Below are positions 24,362 through 33,107 of a stretch of 44,203 bases of DNA, one piece after another. Under the pieces are notes generated by a model. That model did not search any database, was not told the DNA's origin, and saw only the letters and a list, made by a program, of their open reading frames with translations. The translations under genes and the position numbers were made by a program. Position 1 is the stretch's first letter. Each line of letters begins with the position of its first letter. Source of the DNA: Candidatus Planktophila sp. (lineage in GTDB: Bacteria; Actinomycetota; Actinomycetes; Nanopelagicales; Nanopelagicaceae); assembly GCA_013205535.1 (NCBI GenBank), contig JABMMN010000002.1:1-44203 (forward strand), written 5' to 3'.

Positions 24362-25878
24362 AGTTCAACCCCTGCACGCATTAAATGTGCCTGGGTTACA
24401 TCGGCCAATGTTGGTATCTCGTGAGCGTGTAAATCTGCCAATGTCCATGCAACTCGCACAATCTTGTGCAGACCCCGCGCCGTAATATGTTCTCGCTCAA
24501 GTTCATCATGCAAGAAACTCATGGCGCAGCGCTCGGGGGCAAATATTGTTCGCAGTAATCGTGCAGGAATCGCAGAGTTCAGGCTAAATCCAAGTCCGGC
24601 AAAGCGATTTTGAGCGATGCGGCGTGCAGCTATTACCCGCGCGCGGATATCGATACTTGTCTCACCAAGTTCGCTACGTGCCATATCGATACGCCCGACT
24701 GGATTCACCTGCACACGTAGGTCGATACGATCCAGCAAAGGCCCTGAGAGTCTTCCCAAATAGCGGCGTACCTGCATAGAAGTACAGGTGCAGTTGCGTC
24801 CACGTCCACTGAACTTTCCACATGGACAGGGATTCGCAGCCAGAACAAGCAAGAACTGCGCAGGAAAAATCACATTTCCGATACTGCGCCCAATGGTAAT
24901 CGTGCCAGCCTCGAGTGGCTGTCGCAGAGAATCCAATACACCCGATAAGCACTCTGGTGCCTCATCGATAAAGAGAACGCCATGATGAGCCAATGAACAC
25001 GCTCCAGGTTTGATCGCATGTGCGCCTCCACCTACCATCGCAACTCTCGTTGTTGTGTGATGAGGACTGATAATTGGTGCAATCAAAGATGTTGGAGATC
25101 TTGTTGTAAATCCCCCCGCAAGTGAGTGCACGGCGGTGACCTCTAAGGCCTGCGAAATAGTGAGTTGAGGCATGATCGTTGGAATTCGTTCAGCAATCAT
25201 CGTCTTTCCAGCACCTGGGGGACCAATAAGCAGTATGTGGTGACCTCCAGTTGCAGCGATCTCTGCCGCCAAGCGCGCATCGGGCTGTCCAGCTACATCT
25301 GAAAAATCTAACCGTTCATCAAGCTCACTCCATTGGTAATCAATCTCATCGGCGACTTCACGCTCCCCAGTGCGCAGCCAGCGCAGCACACTCTTTAGAT
25401 GCCCCATCGCAACTATCTCCACACCCTGCATCAACTGTGCCTCCGCAGCATTAGCAGTTGGAACGATGGCCATTGTTGCTCCAGCTTTGTAGGCAGCCAT
25501 GAGCGCAGGTAAAACACCACGCACCGAGCGGATCTGCCCATCAAGTGATAACTCACCAAGGAAAACGAGAGTACTGATGCGATCAGATGGGATAGTTCCA
25601 TGAGCAGAGAGCAGTGCGATGGCGATCGCTAAATCAAAGCCAGAGCCACTCTTGGGAAGCCAAGCTGGCGAGAGTGAGACGGTTGTCTTTCTGTTGGGCC
25701 ACAGCTCTTGGCAGTTAACAATCGCAGCCCGCACACGCTCACGGGATTCAGTGAGTGCAGCATCTGGCAGACCAAGAAGTGTGTAAGCAGGAAGGCCATC
25801 GGCGATATTGACCTCAACGGTAACTAGATGACCCTCTAAGCCAATGAGTGCGATCGAAGTTGTTTGGGCCAAACTCAT
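24358..25878 (-). CDS. comM: ComM/YifB family Mg-chelatase-like AAA ATPase
   Basis: ComM-type hexameric helicase, 506 aa, promoting branch migration during integration of transforming DNA. The N-terminal Lon-S5-like domain holds VNIADGLPAYTLLGLPDAAL and LGELSLDGQIRSVRGVLPAL. Walker A is LIGPPGAGKTMIAERIPTIM and Walker B is VLFIDEAPECL. The zinc-like cysteine cluster NPCPCGKFSGRGRNCTC follows, with RYLGRLSGPLLDRIDLRVQV and the C-terminal Mg-chelatase domain around ARGLHKIVRVAWTLADLH. It overlaps yraN by 4 bp upstream and dprA by 4 bp downstream. Confidence 0.94.
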   Translation of the reverse strand: MSLAQTTSIALIGLEGHLVTVEVNIADGLPAYTLLGLPDAALTESRERVRAAIVNCQELWPNRKTTVSLSPAWLPKSGSGFDLAIAIALLSAHGTIPSDRISTLVFLGELSLDGQIRSVRGVLPALMAAYKAGATMAIVPTANAAEAQLMQGVEIVAMGHLKSVLRWLRTGEREVADEIDYQWSELDERLDFSDVAGQPDARLAAEIAATGGHHILLIGPPGAGKTMIAERIPTIMPQLTISQALEVTAVHSLAGGFTTRSPTSLIAPIISPHHTTTRVAMVGGGAHAIKPGACSLAHHGVLFIDEAPECLSGVLDSLRQPLEAGTITIGRSIGNVIFPAQFLLVLAANPCPCGKFSGRGRNCTCTSMQVRRYLGRLSGPLLDRIDLRVQVNPVGRIDMARSELGETSIDIRARVIAARRIAQNRFAGLGFSLNSAIPARLLRTIFAPERCAMSFLHDELEREHITARGLHKIVRVAWTLADLHAHEIPTLADVTQAHLMRAGVEL

Positions 25879-26240
25879 AATAAATCAGCTCTATATTCAA
25901 TTGAGTGAGAGCCATCAGGTGAGATCAAAACCGCGGCGACATCGATTTGGTAGTCGCAGCCCAGTGCGCCATGCGTTGCCAGCCAACCAAGGGCCAAGCG
26001 CTGCATACGATGGGCCTTATCTGTAGTTATAGCCTCGAAGGGGTGGCCAAATGCCAGGGATGAGCGCGTCTTGACCTCGATGAAGGTAAATACCCCATTA
26101 GGTTGGAGCGCAATGATGTCGATCTCACCCTCGCGTATACGCCAATTACGCGCGATGATCTCGAATTTACGAGTGATTACGTACTGTGAAACTACCTCTT
26201 CACCAAAGGCGCCCATGCGTTGATTACTCTTAGTTTGCAT
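25875..26240 (-). CDS. yraN: YraN/UPF0102 family putative endonuclease-fold protein
   Basis: UPF0102 protein of 121 aa with a restriction-endonuclease-like fold. It begins RMGAFGEEVVSQYVITRKFE, then has the catalytic-type block IREGEIDIIALQPNGVFTFIEVKTRSS (Asp, then Glu-x-Lys), which resembles a PD-(D/E)XK site, and a C-terminal domain region ALGWLATHG. The biological role is not established. It sits between rnhB and comM, the standard actinobacterial order. ATG 26240 is used; ATG 26216 would remove eight residues and still keep the core. Confidence 0.9.
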   Translation of the reverse strand: MQTKSNQRMGAFGEEVVSQYVITRKFEIIARNWRIREGEIDIIALQPNGVFTFIEVKTRSSLAFGHPFEAITTDKAHRMQRLALGWLATHGALGCDYQIDVAAVLISPDGSHSIEYRADLL

Positions 26241-26288
26241 AGGAGGTGACGATAAATAAACCTTCTGACAAGAGCGGGTGCTTGAAAG

Positions 26289-26897
26289 TTACTTGTGGAT
26301 GAGCGCTGCGATATTTGCGAATGAGCGGCGATGTTCCATGCACACTCCATGAGTATTGAGGGCTTTCGTGTGTGCAGCGGTGATATATCCCTTGTGTCCA
26401 GCAAAGCCATAGCCCGGAAATTGCAACTCCATCTTTCGCATGATGCGATCTCTGGTCACCTTTGCAACAATCGATGCAGCACTTATCGATACGACAACCT
26501 GATCACCTTTCCACACTGCTAAGTTGGGAAGGCCTAATCCTTCGATGGCATAACCATCGGTCAAGACATATGCAGGTATCTGTTCAAGTCCATGCACGGC
26601 CCGACGCATCCCATCGAGATTTGCCGCATGCACACCACGTGTATCAATATCTTTTGCCGAGACCACTACAACGCTGATTGAAGCGGCCACTGATTGAATG
26701 AGTTCGTAAATCTCTTCACGCTTTTGCTCAGGAATCTCTTTTGAGTCACGCACGAGAGAGAGCTGTGGAGCAAAAGGATCATGCAAGATCACTGCCGCGA
26801 TTACCAGTGGGCCAGCACACGCCCCACGACCTGCCTCATCAACACCTGCAATCGGAGTGATACCTGCATTGATGAGCAGTTGCTCAATCACCTTCAT
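26289..26897 (-). CDS. rnhB: Ribonuclease HII
   Basis: RNase HII, 202 aa, cutting RNA in RNA-DNA hybrids and at single ribonucleotides in DNA. The catalytic acidic residues are in GVDEAGRGACAGPLVIAAV (DEAGRG), later VLTDGYAI (Asp) and SAASIVAKVTRDRIM, with YGFAGHKGYITAAH near the end. ATG 26897 sits 6 bp after the lepB stop, so translation is probably coupled to it. A 48-bp gap separates it from yraN downstream. Confidence 0.94.
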   Translation of the reverse strand: MKVIEQLLINAGITPIAGVDEAGRGACAGPLVIAAVILHDPFAPQLSLVRDSKEIPEQKREEIYELIQSVAASISVVVVSAKDIDTRGVHAANLDGMRRAVHGLEQIPAYVLTDGYAIEGLGLPNLAVWKGDQVVVSISAASIVAKVTRDRIMRKMELQFPGYGFAGHKGYITAAHTKALNTHGVCMEHRRSFANIAALIHK

Positions 26898-26903
26898 TTG
26901 AAA

Positions 26904-27557
26904 CTACTTAGTAACGTCAATCGGAGGGACATATGAGATATTTTTAAGAGGCCAAATAACTGTGAAGACCCGGCCCGTGACACGTGACACTGGGACCATC
27001 CCCTTGTTTATGTCATCCTGGTGATATCGAGAATCAGCACTTGCACCACGATGATCGCCCATGACCCAAATCTTATTTTTGGGAACAGTGACATCAAACT
27101 CCATCTCACTAGGTTTGTCTCCAGCAAATATATATGGCTCGTTGATAGCTTTATCGTTGAGAGTCAACTTTCCATCCTTTGTGCAACACACGATGCGATC
27201 ACCGGCCACACCTATAGTGCGCTTGACCAAGTACTGCTTGGCCGGATTAGGAATAACTCCGACTGCAACGAGACCAGATTTCAAAAGTGCGATAAATCTA
27301 TTGGCCGAGAAGTCCGATGCCTCTGGAAGCCAGTTATCAGGATCCCTAAAGACAACCACATCACCACGTGAGATTGTGCGAGAGAGAACTGGCACCTTAT
27401 TTACTGCAACCCGATCTTGAATCTGAAGGGTATTTTCCATAGAGCCTGAGGGAATATAAAAGAACTGCACAAGAAAGGTTTTGATAACTAGAGAGACCAC
27501 TAGCGCTATAACAACAAGAATCGGGAGCTCTTTGAGGAGAGATCCTCTACGGCGCAT
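26904..27557 (-). CDS. lepB: Signal peptidase I
   Basis: Type I signal peptidase, 217 aa, releasing secreted proteins from the membrane. One N-terminal membrane helix (about residues 11-33) is followed by the catalytic serine in YIPSGSMENTLQIQDRVAVNK, the catalytic lysine in YLVKRTIGVAGDRI, and the conserved WVMGDHRGASADSRYH block. ATG 27557 follows the rplS stop by 8 bp, matching the usual rplS-lepB-rnhB order. Confidence 0.94.
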   Translation of the reverse strand: MRRRGSLLKELPILVVIALVVSLVIKTFLVQFFYIPSGSMENTLQIQDRVAVNKVPVLSRTISRGDVVVFRDPDNWLPEASDFSANRFIALLKSGLVAVGVIPNPAKQYLVKRTIGVAGDRIVCCTKDGKLTLNDKAINEPYIFAGDKPSEMEFDVTVPKNKIWVMGDHRGASADSRYHQDDINKGMVPVSRVTGRVFTVIWPLKNISYVPPIDVTK

Positions 27558-27565
27558 TGAAAGAA

Positions 27566-28135
27566 TTATTCAGCTTTTGGATCTTGCGTTTCAGAGACAA
27601 CCTCTGTTGTCACATCTTCGACTGATACCTCTGCGACTGCAACCTCTTCGACTGCGACCTCTGTGACTGCGACCTCTGCGACTGCGACCTCTGTGACTGC
27701 AACCACTTCACTTACTGGTTCGGAGACAACAACCTGCGCTACTGGCTCAGAGACCGGTGTCGAGAGAATTCCATCACCGTAGCCCTCAACCCCATCACGC
27801 TTCTCGCGGATTTTGGCAGCCTTGCCTCGAAGATCGCGTAGGTAGTAAAGCTTGGCGCGACGTACATCGCCCTTCTTCACTAACTCAATCTTCTCAATGA
27901 CAGGTGTATGCACCGGGAAGGTGCGCTCTACTCCAACACCGTAAGAGACCTTGCGGACAGTGAAAGTCTCACGAACACCATCGCCTTGGCGACGCATCAC
28001 GATTCCTTGGAATATCTGAAGACGGCTCTTGCTACCCTCGATAACGCGGACGTGGACCTTGAGCTCATCGCCTGCACGAAATTGCGGGATGTCATGGCGC
28101 AGAGACTGCGCATCTAAGGCGTCAAGGATGTTCAT
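27566..28135 (-). CDS. rplS: Ribosomal protein L19 (bL19) with long acidic repeat tail
   Basis: bL19 of the large subunit, at the 30S-50S interface. Residues 1-115 are an ordinary complete L19: [55 protein letters not shown], and [19 protein letters not shown] at the end. Normal bacterial L19 is about 115 aa. Here 74 residues follow, consisting of VSEP units and then repeated Glu-Val-Ala-Val pentads, ending TQDPKAE. The tail is acidic, with no lysine until its last residues, unlike the basic core. No frameshift is needed; it reads through in frame. It is followed 8 bp later by lepB. trmD, often found beside rplS, is absent here. Confidence 0.93.
   Translation of the reverse strand: MNILDALDAQSLRHDIPQFRAGDELKVHVRVIEGSKSRLQIFQGIVMRRQGDGVRETFTVRKVSYGVGVERTFPVHTPVIEKIELVKKGDVRRAKLYYLRDLRGKAAKIREKRDGVEGYGDGILSTPVSEPVAQVVVSEPVSEVVAVTEVAVAEVAVTEVAVEEVAVAEVSVEDVTTEVVSETQDPKAE
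27620..27709 (-). repeat. Six 15-bp tandem repeats coding the L19 tail
   Basis: Six imperfect 15-bp units, on the plus strand of the form GACTGCGACCTCTGT, start at 27620, 27635, 27650, 27665, 27680 and 27695. In the rplS frame each gives a pentad such as [10 protein letters not shown] or EEVAV. Units differ at only a few positions, which suggests recent expansion by slippage. Confidence 0.85.
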
Positions 28136-28219
28136 CGTTCCTACCTAATTTCTTGTTATCGATTAAAAGCACTCGCAGTGGCGGTGCAGAGACCGTATCT
28201 TGCCATAGATGGGGCCCTG

Positions 28220-28244
28220 AGCCTAAATCGGCCTTGATTAGGCT
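28220..28244 (-). terminator. Hairpin at the end of the inositol-monophosphatase-like gene
   Basis: AGCCTAATC and GATTTAGGCT on the minus strand can pair around a short loop, with one bulged base. The first arm overlaps the stop codon at 28238-28240. No T-run follows, so a terminator function is doubtful. Confidence 0.25.
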
Positions 28245-29002
28245 GGAATCTCACGGCTCAATCGCTCATGTAGGACTGGGCCGGCACAGATCGTTAACTC
28301 CAAACCTCGCCACATCTGTGTGGTGACGATGGCTCCGGCCTCACGTGCAATGAGCTCGCCAGCGGCAAGATCCCACTCCTTTAACCCAGTCTCGATATAT
28401 CCATCGACCATACCTGTGGCAACACAACAGAGATCGGTGGCGGCCGCACCTATCCGCCTGATATCGCGAATCATGGGAATCAAATGATCAACTATCTCGA
28501 TCTGATGAGCCCTATCTTTGATTTCATAAGCAAAGCCTGTTGCAATCAAGGCTTGATTTAACAAGACAGGATTATTACATTCAAGCCTGATTTCATTGAG
28601 GTAAGCGCCCTCTCCTCGCACTGCATGCCAAGTGCTCGTAATGGAGGGTGCATGCACTACTCCCACTAAGACCCCTGTCTCATCTTTGACTGCGATGCTG
28701 ATATTCCAACCCGGTAGGCCATAGAAATAATTTACGGTGCCATCAATGGGATCAATAATCCAAGTCAGACCACTTGTCCCCTCGCGGCTAGCTCCCTCTT
28801 CACCGATAATTCCATCGTGGGGACGAGCGGCCAAGATCGCATCAACAATGAGTTTTTCACTTGCAGTATCCATCTGTGTAGCAAAATCGATAGCCGTCGA
28901 TTTTTCAGTTAGGTTCCATGATGCAGGACGATCCATCAAAAGTTTGCCTGCCTGATGGGCGATTCCTAGGGCTAACTCGAGAATCACTTTCGCATCAGAC
29001 AT
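28238..29002 (-). CDS. Inositol monophosphatase family protein
   Basis: Metal-dependent sugar phosphatase of the inositol monophosphatase family, 254 aa. Signatures are GEEGASREG (metal Glu), WIIDPIDGTVNYFYGLP (DPIDGT metal motif) and the second signature WDLAAGELIAREAGA. Relatives hydrolyse inositol-1-phosphate or histidinol phosphate; the substrate cannot be assigned here. ATG 29002 lies six bases after TAGACT on the minus strand, so the transcript is probably leaderless. It is divergent from the MFS gene at 29035 with 32 bp between them. Confidence 0.9.
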   Translation of the reverse strand: MSDAKVILELALGIAHQAGKLLMDRPASWNLTEKSTAIDFATQMDTASEKLIVDAILAARPHDGIIGEEGASREGTSGLTWIIDPIDGTVNYFYGLPGWNISIAVKDETGVLVGVVHAPSITSTWHAVRGEGAYLNEIRLECNNPVLLNQALIATGFAYEIKDRAHQIEIVDHLIPMIRDIRRIGAAATDLCCVATGMVDGYIETGLKEWDLAAGELIAREAGAIVTTQMWRGLELTICAGPVLHERLSREIPA

Positions 29003-29008
29003 GCGTGC

Positions 29009-29014
29009 AGTCTA
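29009..29014 (-). promoter_or_regulatory. -10 element for inositol-monophosphatase-like gene (leaderless)
   Basis: TAGACT on the minus strand, six bases (GCACGC) before ATG 29002. Confidence 0.55.
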
Positions 29015-29022
29015 GCCTGACA

Positions 29023-29028
29023 TAGACT
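29023..29028 (+). promoter_or_regulatory. -10 element for MFS gene (leaderless)
   Basis: TAGACT followed by six bases (CACTCC) and ATG 29035. The same hexamer serves the divergent gene; the two -10 boxes are 8 bp apart. Confidence 0.55.
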
Positions 29029-29034
29029 CACTCC

Positions 29035-30276
29035 ATGTTTTCGGCATACATGACCCTGTTTCGAACCCCAGGTGCAATTAAGTTCTCTCTTCCAGGAATC
29101 ATCGGCCGAATGCCAGTTTCGATGGATTCTCTCGCATTGATCTTTATTGTTGTAGCAGCAAATGGTTCATATGCAATTGCAGGGGCATTAGGTGCCACAG
29201 CATCCATTGTTGTAGCCATCTCTATGCCATTGTGGGCTCGCATCTCAGACCGCATTGGTCAGCGAGCGATTCTGATCCGCGTAGTCCCTCTTAAGCTCTT
29301 TGGATTGAGCCTCTTTCTACTCTTAGTGCTCAATGATGCGCCCGTCTGGACATGGTTTCTCTCAATTATCTTTGCCGAAGCTGTCTCGATAAATCTTGGC
29401 GGCATGGTGCGCCGTCGCTGGCTATATATTTTGAGCCCTGTTGAGACCACAAAATCTGGAGATAAGAATGATCGACACCTCATCAACACCGCATACTCCT
29501 TAGAGGCCCTCAATGATGAGTTTGTCTTTATTACTGGACCAATTATCGCAACGGCATGTGCAACATCGATTACTCCTACAGCTGGCCTCATCGTAGGAAT
29601 GTTGTTCCTGGCAATCGGAGCTCCTTTATTTGCAATCCAAAGAGCGACCGAGCCGCCTGCCTCTCCTAAGCGAGAGGTAGATCCACACCCTGCCGTCATT
29701 AAGAATAGGAAACTCCAAGCGGTTGTGGCCCCAACCATATTTGTCGGAGGATTTTTTGGCGCGATTGCGATCGCTACCGTGGCATTTACCGATCTCTACG
29801 GGTCGCAATCACAATCCGGGTTACTTCTTGCTATCTGGGCCGGTGGAAGTGCGATCGCAGCAATTATCAATGGAGTTATCAAGTGGAGGGCCTCTCACGC
29901 AGTGCGCTTTCTATTTTTTTTGATCTCTCTGACGCTGCTGAGCATTCCATTTCTCTTTGTGCGATCGATTCCAGCCCTTGCAATCGCCCTCTTTCTCAAT
30001 GGCTTTGCGATAGCTCCACTCATCGTCAACGCCTATGGCGTGGCCGAGTCGGCCGTCCCACCTGAACAGATCACCGAGACTCTGAGCTGGGTCGTGGCAG
30101 GTATGCCATTGGGTGGCGCTCTCTCCAGCGCTATCGCAGGGTGGGTTATCGATAGTTACGGGGCGCAAACTGCATTTTGGGTTCCACTTGGCTTCATGAT
30201 TTGTGCGCTCGCAGCCACACTGCCCTACTTCAAGACTTATAAGGCGCTCATCAGATATTCTTCCAAACATGTCTGA
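29035..30276 (+). CDS. MFS transporter
   Basis: Major facilitator superfamily permease, 413 aa with about 12 hydrophobic segments. The loop-2/3 signature reads MPLWARISDRIGQRAILIR, followed by paired helices on either side of a central charged loop (ATEPPASPKREVDPHPAVIK). The C-terminal half carries GMPLGGALSSAIAGWVIDSYG, the usual MFS helix-11 pattern. The substrate is unknown; efflux of small molecules would fit the subfamily but is not shown. It starts at ATG 29035 without a ribosome site. The end overlaps the sepH start by 8 bp. Confidence 0.85.
   Translation: MFSAYMTLFRTPGAIKFSLPGIIGRMPVSMDSLALIFIVVAANGSYAIAGALGATASIVVAISMPLWARISDRIGQRAILIRVVPLKLFGLSLFLLLVLNDAPVWTWFLSIIFAEAVSINLGGMVRRRWLYILSPVETTKSGDKNDRHLINTAYSLEALNDEFVFITGPIIATACATSITPTAGLIVGMLFLAIGAPLFAIQRATEPPASPKREVDPHPAVIKNRKLQAVVAPTIFVGGFFGAIAIATVAFTDLYGSQSQSGLLLAIWAGGSAIAAIINGVIKWRASHAVRFLFFLISLTLLSIPFLFVRSIPALAIALFLNGFAIAPLIVNAYGVAESAVPPEQITETLSWVVAGMPLGGALSSAIAGWVIDSYGAQTAFWVPLGFMICALAATLPYFKTYKALIRYSSKHV
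30256..30261 (+). promoter_or_regulatory. -10 element for sepH (leaderless)
   Basis: TATTCT, seven bases before ATG 30269 and inside the end of the upstream MFS gene. Confidence 0.4.
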
Positions 30277-31051
30277 ACTTCGCTTTAGTGCAAAGAATGA
30301 TGAGGGAACCCATCTTCTTCTTCACGATAGTCAAGGGGCCGAGTTCTCGCTTCGAATTAGCGATACTTTGCGGGCGATAGTCAACCAACCTCGGCTTGCA
30401 TCTGTGCCAGAACAAGAAAGTGAAACAATCTCAGTAAAGGAGATTCAGCGCCGCTTGCGTGCTGGTGAACTGCCTGATCAACTCGCCCGTGAAAATAATA
30501 TTTCACTTGAGAAGATAGAGCGCTTCTCTGGACCAATTGTGCAGGAGCGTATTTATATTATTGATCAAGCCCAACAGATTCCGGTTCGCAAAGAGGGTGC
30601 ACGCGAGGCGGTCACTCTCCTAGGGGTTGTTGTCTCTCGTCTTGCACCACGCAATATTGATTCAGCTGATCTCTCATGGACAACATGGCGCCATGAGGAT
30701 GGCACATGGACACTAGAGCTTCACTATCCCAACAGCACTGGCCATGGAGTCGCCCAATGGAGCTTTGATCCAACACGGCGCCTTCTCTTCTCTCTCGATG
30801 AGAATGCGCGATGGATGATGGGAGATGAGCCTGCATCTCGCCCGACACCACTTCCAACGCCCGGCCTTGTCTACTCCGAGTTAAATCACCCCTCTCTTCG
30901 CGAGCAACTCAGTGACGAGCCAGAGGTTCCGCGACTCGCCGTCATCCGCGAACTTCCAGATGATGAGGCCAAGCGCGATGGCATCGTTGCGCGGGCAAAG
31001 GTTCCAAGTTGGGATGAGATCATGTTTGGCATCAAACCCTCCGAAGATTAA
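30269..31051 (+). CDS. sepH: Septation protein SepH (DUF3071)
   Basis: SepH, an actinobacterial cell-division protein that binds FtsZ and promotes Z-ring assembly; about 260 aa. The N-terminal DUF3071 domain is recognisable: LRFSAKNDEGTHLLLHDSQG and FSLRISDTLRAIV, then the helix-turn-helix-like EIQRRLRAGELPDQLARENN followed by ISLEKIERFSGPIVQERIYI. The C-terminal part holds TWTLELHYPNSTGHGVAQWSF and a short acidic and proline-containing linker rather than the long disordered tail seen in Streptomyces. The frame is open to 30203 but ATG 30269 begins MSELRF, as in the family, and overlaps the MFS stop. Confidence 0.9.
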   Translation: MSELRFSAKNDEGTHLLLHDSQGAEFSLRISDTLRAIVNQPRLASVPEQESETISVKEIQRRLRAGELPDQLARENNISLEKIERFSGPIVQERIYIIDQAQQIPVRKEGAREAVTLLGVVVSRLAPRNIDSADLSWTTWRHEDGTWTLELHYPNSTGHGVAQWSFDPTRRLLFSLDENARWMMGDEPASRPTPLPTPGLVYSELNHPSLREQLSDEPEVPRLAVIRELPDDEAKRDGIVARAKVPSWDEIMFGIKPSED

Positions 31052-31059
31052 GAATCGCT

Positions 31060-32166
31060 CTAACTCAGCGTTGTTGTGAGCAGGGGTACCTCGCACTCGA
31101 TATCACTATCTGAGCCGTGATGTCCGACCATCGCACTTTCTTTCTCTTCACGGCTTGAGTCGATCAATACCATTGCATCTTTAGTAATTGCGATGACATC
31201 ACCCATACGATCACAGGCATCGACGCTGACAACATCCCCAAAGAGATTATTCGTGATCGCTTGCTCACGGGTAAGAATTTCTGCACGATTGCCTAAAAAC
31301 TCCTGCCAAACCCCTGCGACTTGACTTCGTGCAGAGGGGCTATCGTGATCAGGGTTCAGATACAAATGTCGAGCTCTGGGCTCTCCCCCAATCACTGCAA
31401 TATTGTTCTGCAAGGGATTGTCTTTACCTATTACTACTTTTTCTCCGACGTTGACCATCCCATGGTCAGAAGTGAGCCAGATACGAGTACCTTGTGGGAC
31501 TTCTTTCATGAGGGTGGCCAGCATTTGATCAATCATCCCCAAGGCCAACAACCATTTTTCACTACCAACACCATCGCTATGGCCAGCTGAATCGAGATCA
31601 TTGACGTAGAGATAGACAAAGGCTGGCCTCCTTCGCAACGCATCTTTAGTCTGCGCAATCAGATCACTCACTAGATTTGCACCCTTGTAATCAGCTCCGC
31701 GAAAGACTGCGCGGGTAAAACCAGTATTTTCATAACGCTTTGCAGCGACATGAGAGACTTGAATTCCTTCAACAATCGCACGCTCAAATAACGTTGGCAC
31801 CGGTTGCCAATTCAATGGATCGACACGTTCATCCCACTTGAGAGCATTCAATATCCGTCCACCCGAACGCGGGACCTGAACGGTGTATCCCAACATTCCA
31901 TGTACCCCAGGTAGAACACCAGTCATTAATGTCGCAAGGTTCGTTGCCGTAGTCGATGGAAATGAGGTCTTGACTATTCCGTGGCGTGTGAGCCTTGCGA
32001 TTGTTGGGATATGGCTGGCATAGATGTCTAACACGTCCGCGCCAAAACCATCGATGAGAAAAAGTATCTCTCGCCCCATGGGGCTGGGTCCAATATTGAT
32101 CTGATCAACGGCAGTGCTTAGTCCAAGGGCAGAAAAAATCGATGGGGTCACTTGCGATAAATGCAC
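31060..32166 (-). CDS. Alkaline phosphatase superfamily nucleotide pyrophosphatase/phosphodiesterase
   Basis: AlkP-superfamily type I phosphodiesterase-like protein of 368 aa. The first metal Asp is in LFLIDGFGADVL, the nucleophile Thr in SFPSTTATNLATLMTGVLPG, then GMLGYTVQVPR. Later metal ligands are in VYLYVNDLDSAGHSDG and WLTSDHGMVNVG (SDHG), and the last His in MVGHHGSDSD. The substrate is unknown. No signal peptide is visible, so it is probably cytoplasmic. The start is GTG 32166; GTG 32151 is an alternative. It is convergent with sepH and divergent from psuG. Confidence 0.85.
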   Translation of the reverse strand: MHLSQVTPSIFSALGLSTAVDQINIGPSPMGREILFLIDGFGADVLDIYASHIPTIARLTRHGIVKTSFPSTTATNLATLMTGVLPGVHGMLGYTVQVPRSGGRILNALKWDERVDPLNWQPVPTLFERAIVEGIQVSHVAAKRYENTGFTRAVFRGADYKGANLVSDLIAQTKDALRRRPAFVYLYVNDLDSAGHSDGVGSEKWLLALGMIDQMLATLMKEVPQGTRIWLTSDHGMVNVGEKVVIGKDNPLQNNIAVIGGEPRARHLYLNPDHDSPSARSQVAGVWQEFLGNRAEILTREQAITNNLFGDVVSVDACDRMGDVIAITKDAMVLIDSSREEKESAMVGHHGSDSDIECEVPLLTTTLS

Positions 32167-32191
32167 GTGCGTATCTTCTCATTACATCCAT

Positions 32192-32197
32192 TAAGGT
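32192..32197 (+). promoter_or_regulatory. -10 element for psuG (leaderless)
   Basis: TAAGGT, seven bases before ATG 32205. Confidence 0.4.
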
Positions 32198-32204
32198 TGT
32201 ACAC

Positions 32205-33107
32205 ATGAAACAGGCGATCAAATACTCAGCCGAAGTTTCGGCTGCACTCGCCACTAAAAAACCCATCGTTGCCCTGGAATCGACGATTATTAGCCATGGT
32301 CTACCGCGGCCAAATAACTTGAGCGTTGCCATGGAGTGCGAGCAGATAATCCGCGACCAAGGAGTGATACCTGCCACAATTGCAGTACTCGATGGGGTGA
32401 TCTGTGTTGGGGTAGAGGCACATGAACTTGAAGCTATCGCCAATCGCGATGACATCTCCAAGGCATCAATCAGAGATTTAGCCGTTGTTGTTGCTGCAGG
32501 AAAAAGTGCAGCAACCACGGTTGCTGCGACCTCACATATCGCTGCGATAGCTGGAATAAAGATCTTTGCGACTGGAGGTCTGGGTGGGGTTCATCGCGGT
32601 GCTAACGAGTCATTTGATGAGTCGGCCGATCTCACTGCACTCTCCCAACTAGACATGACAGTCATCTGTGCTGGCGTTAAGTCGATTTTAGATGTCCATG
32701 CGACCCTTGAGCGCCTGGAGACGCTATCAATTGCACTTGTGGGATATCGAACTCATCGATTCCCCGGCTTCTATCTCACTGATTCAGGTTTTGACATCGA
32801 GCACCAAGTGGATAGCGCCGATGAGATCGCTGCAATTATGAGGGCACGCACTCTGATCGGTACTCAATTCAAAGCGTTGATAGTCGCAAATCCAGTTCAA
32901 AAAGAGATGGAAAAAACCCGCCATGATCAAATACTGGCAACTGGGCTTGCAAAGGCTGCCCATGATGGAATCATCGGAAAAGAAGTTACTCCATATCTCC
33001 TTGAGCATTTTCACAAGGCATCTGATGGGGAATCTCTGGCAATCAATACCGAGATTATTAAAGCTAACTGCGCACTAGCTGCTGCGATAGCGTTAGCCTT
33101 GAAATGA
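32205..33107 (+). CDS. psuG: Pseudouridine-5'-phosphate glycosidase
   Basis: PsuG (IndA-type) glycosidase, 300 aa, splitting pseudouridine 5'-phosphate into uracil and ribose-5-phosphate. Family blocks are PIVALESTIISHGLPRPNN, the substrate region GVIPATIAVLDGVICVG, KASIRDLAVVVAAGKSAATT, IFATGGLGGVHRG and VICAGVKSILDV, with NPVQKEME and TPYLLEHFHKASDG near the end. The ORF extends to 32142, but ATG 32205 matches the family start. Its stop overlaps the kinase start as ATGA, which gives a psuG-psuK unit. Confidence 0.94.
   Translation: MKQAIKYSAEVSAALATKKPIVALESTIISHGLPRPNNLSVAMECEQIIRDQGVIPATIAVLDGVICVGVEAHELEAIANRDDISKASIRDLAVVVAAGKSAATTVAATSHIAAIAGIKIFATGGLGGVHRGANESFDESADLTALSQLDMTVICAGVKSILDVHATLERLETLSIALVGYRTHRFPGFYLTDSGFDIEHQVDSADEIAAIMRARTLIGTQFKALIVANPVQKEMEKTRHDQILATGLAKAAHDGIIGKEVTPYLLEHFHKASDGESLAINTEIIKANCALAAAIALALK

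Noticed and set aside
26242-26250. Perfect AGGAGGTGA on the plus strand just upstream of yraN
   Set aside because: It is on the antisense strand of yraN and no plausible plus-strand gene follows it. On the yraN strand it reads TCACCTCCT, an anti-ribosome-site sequence, which looks like coincidence.
27600-27760. Regularly spaced short repeats resembling an array
   Set aside because: The units are 15 bp with no spacers, and they are coding for the L19 tail in frame. They are not a CRISPR array.
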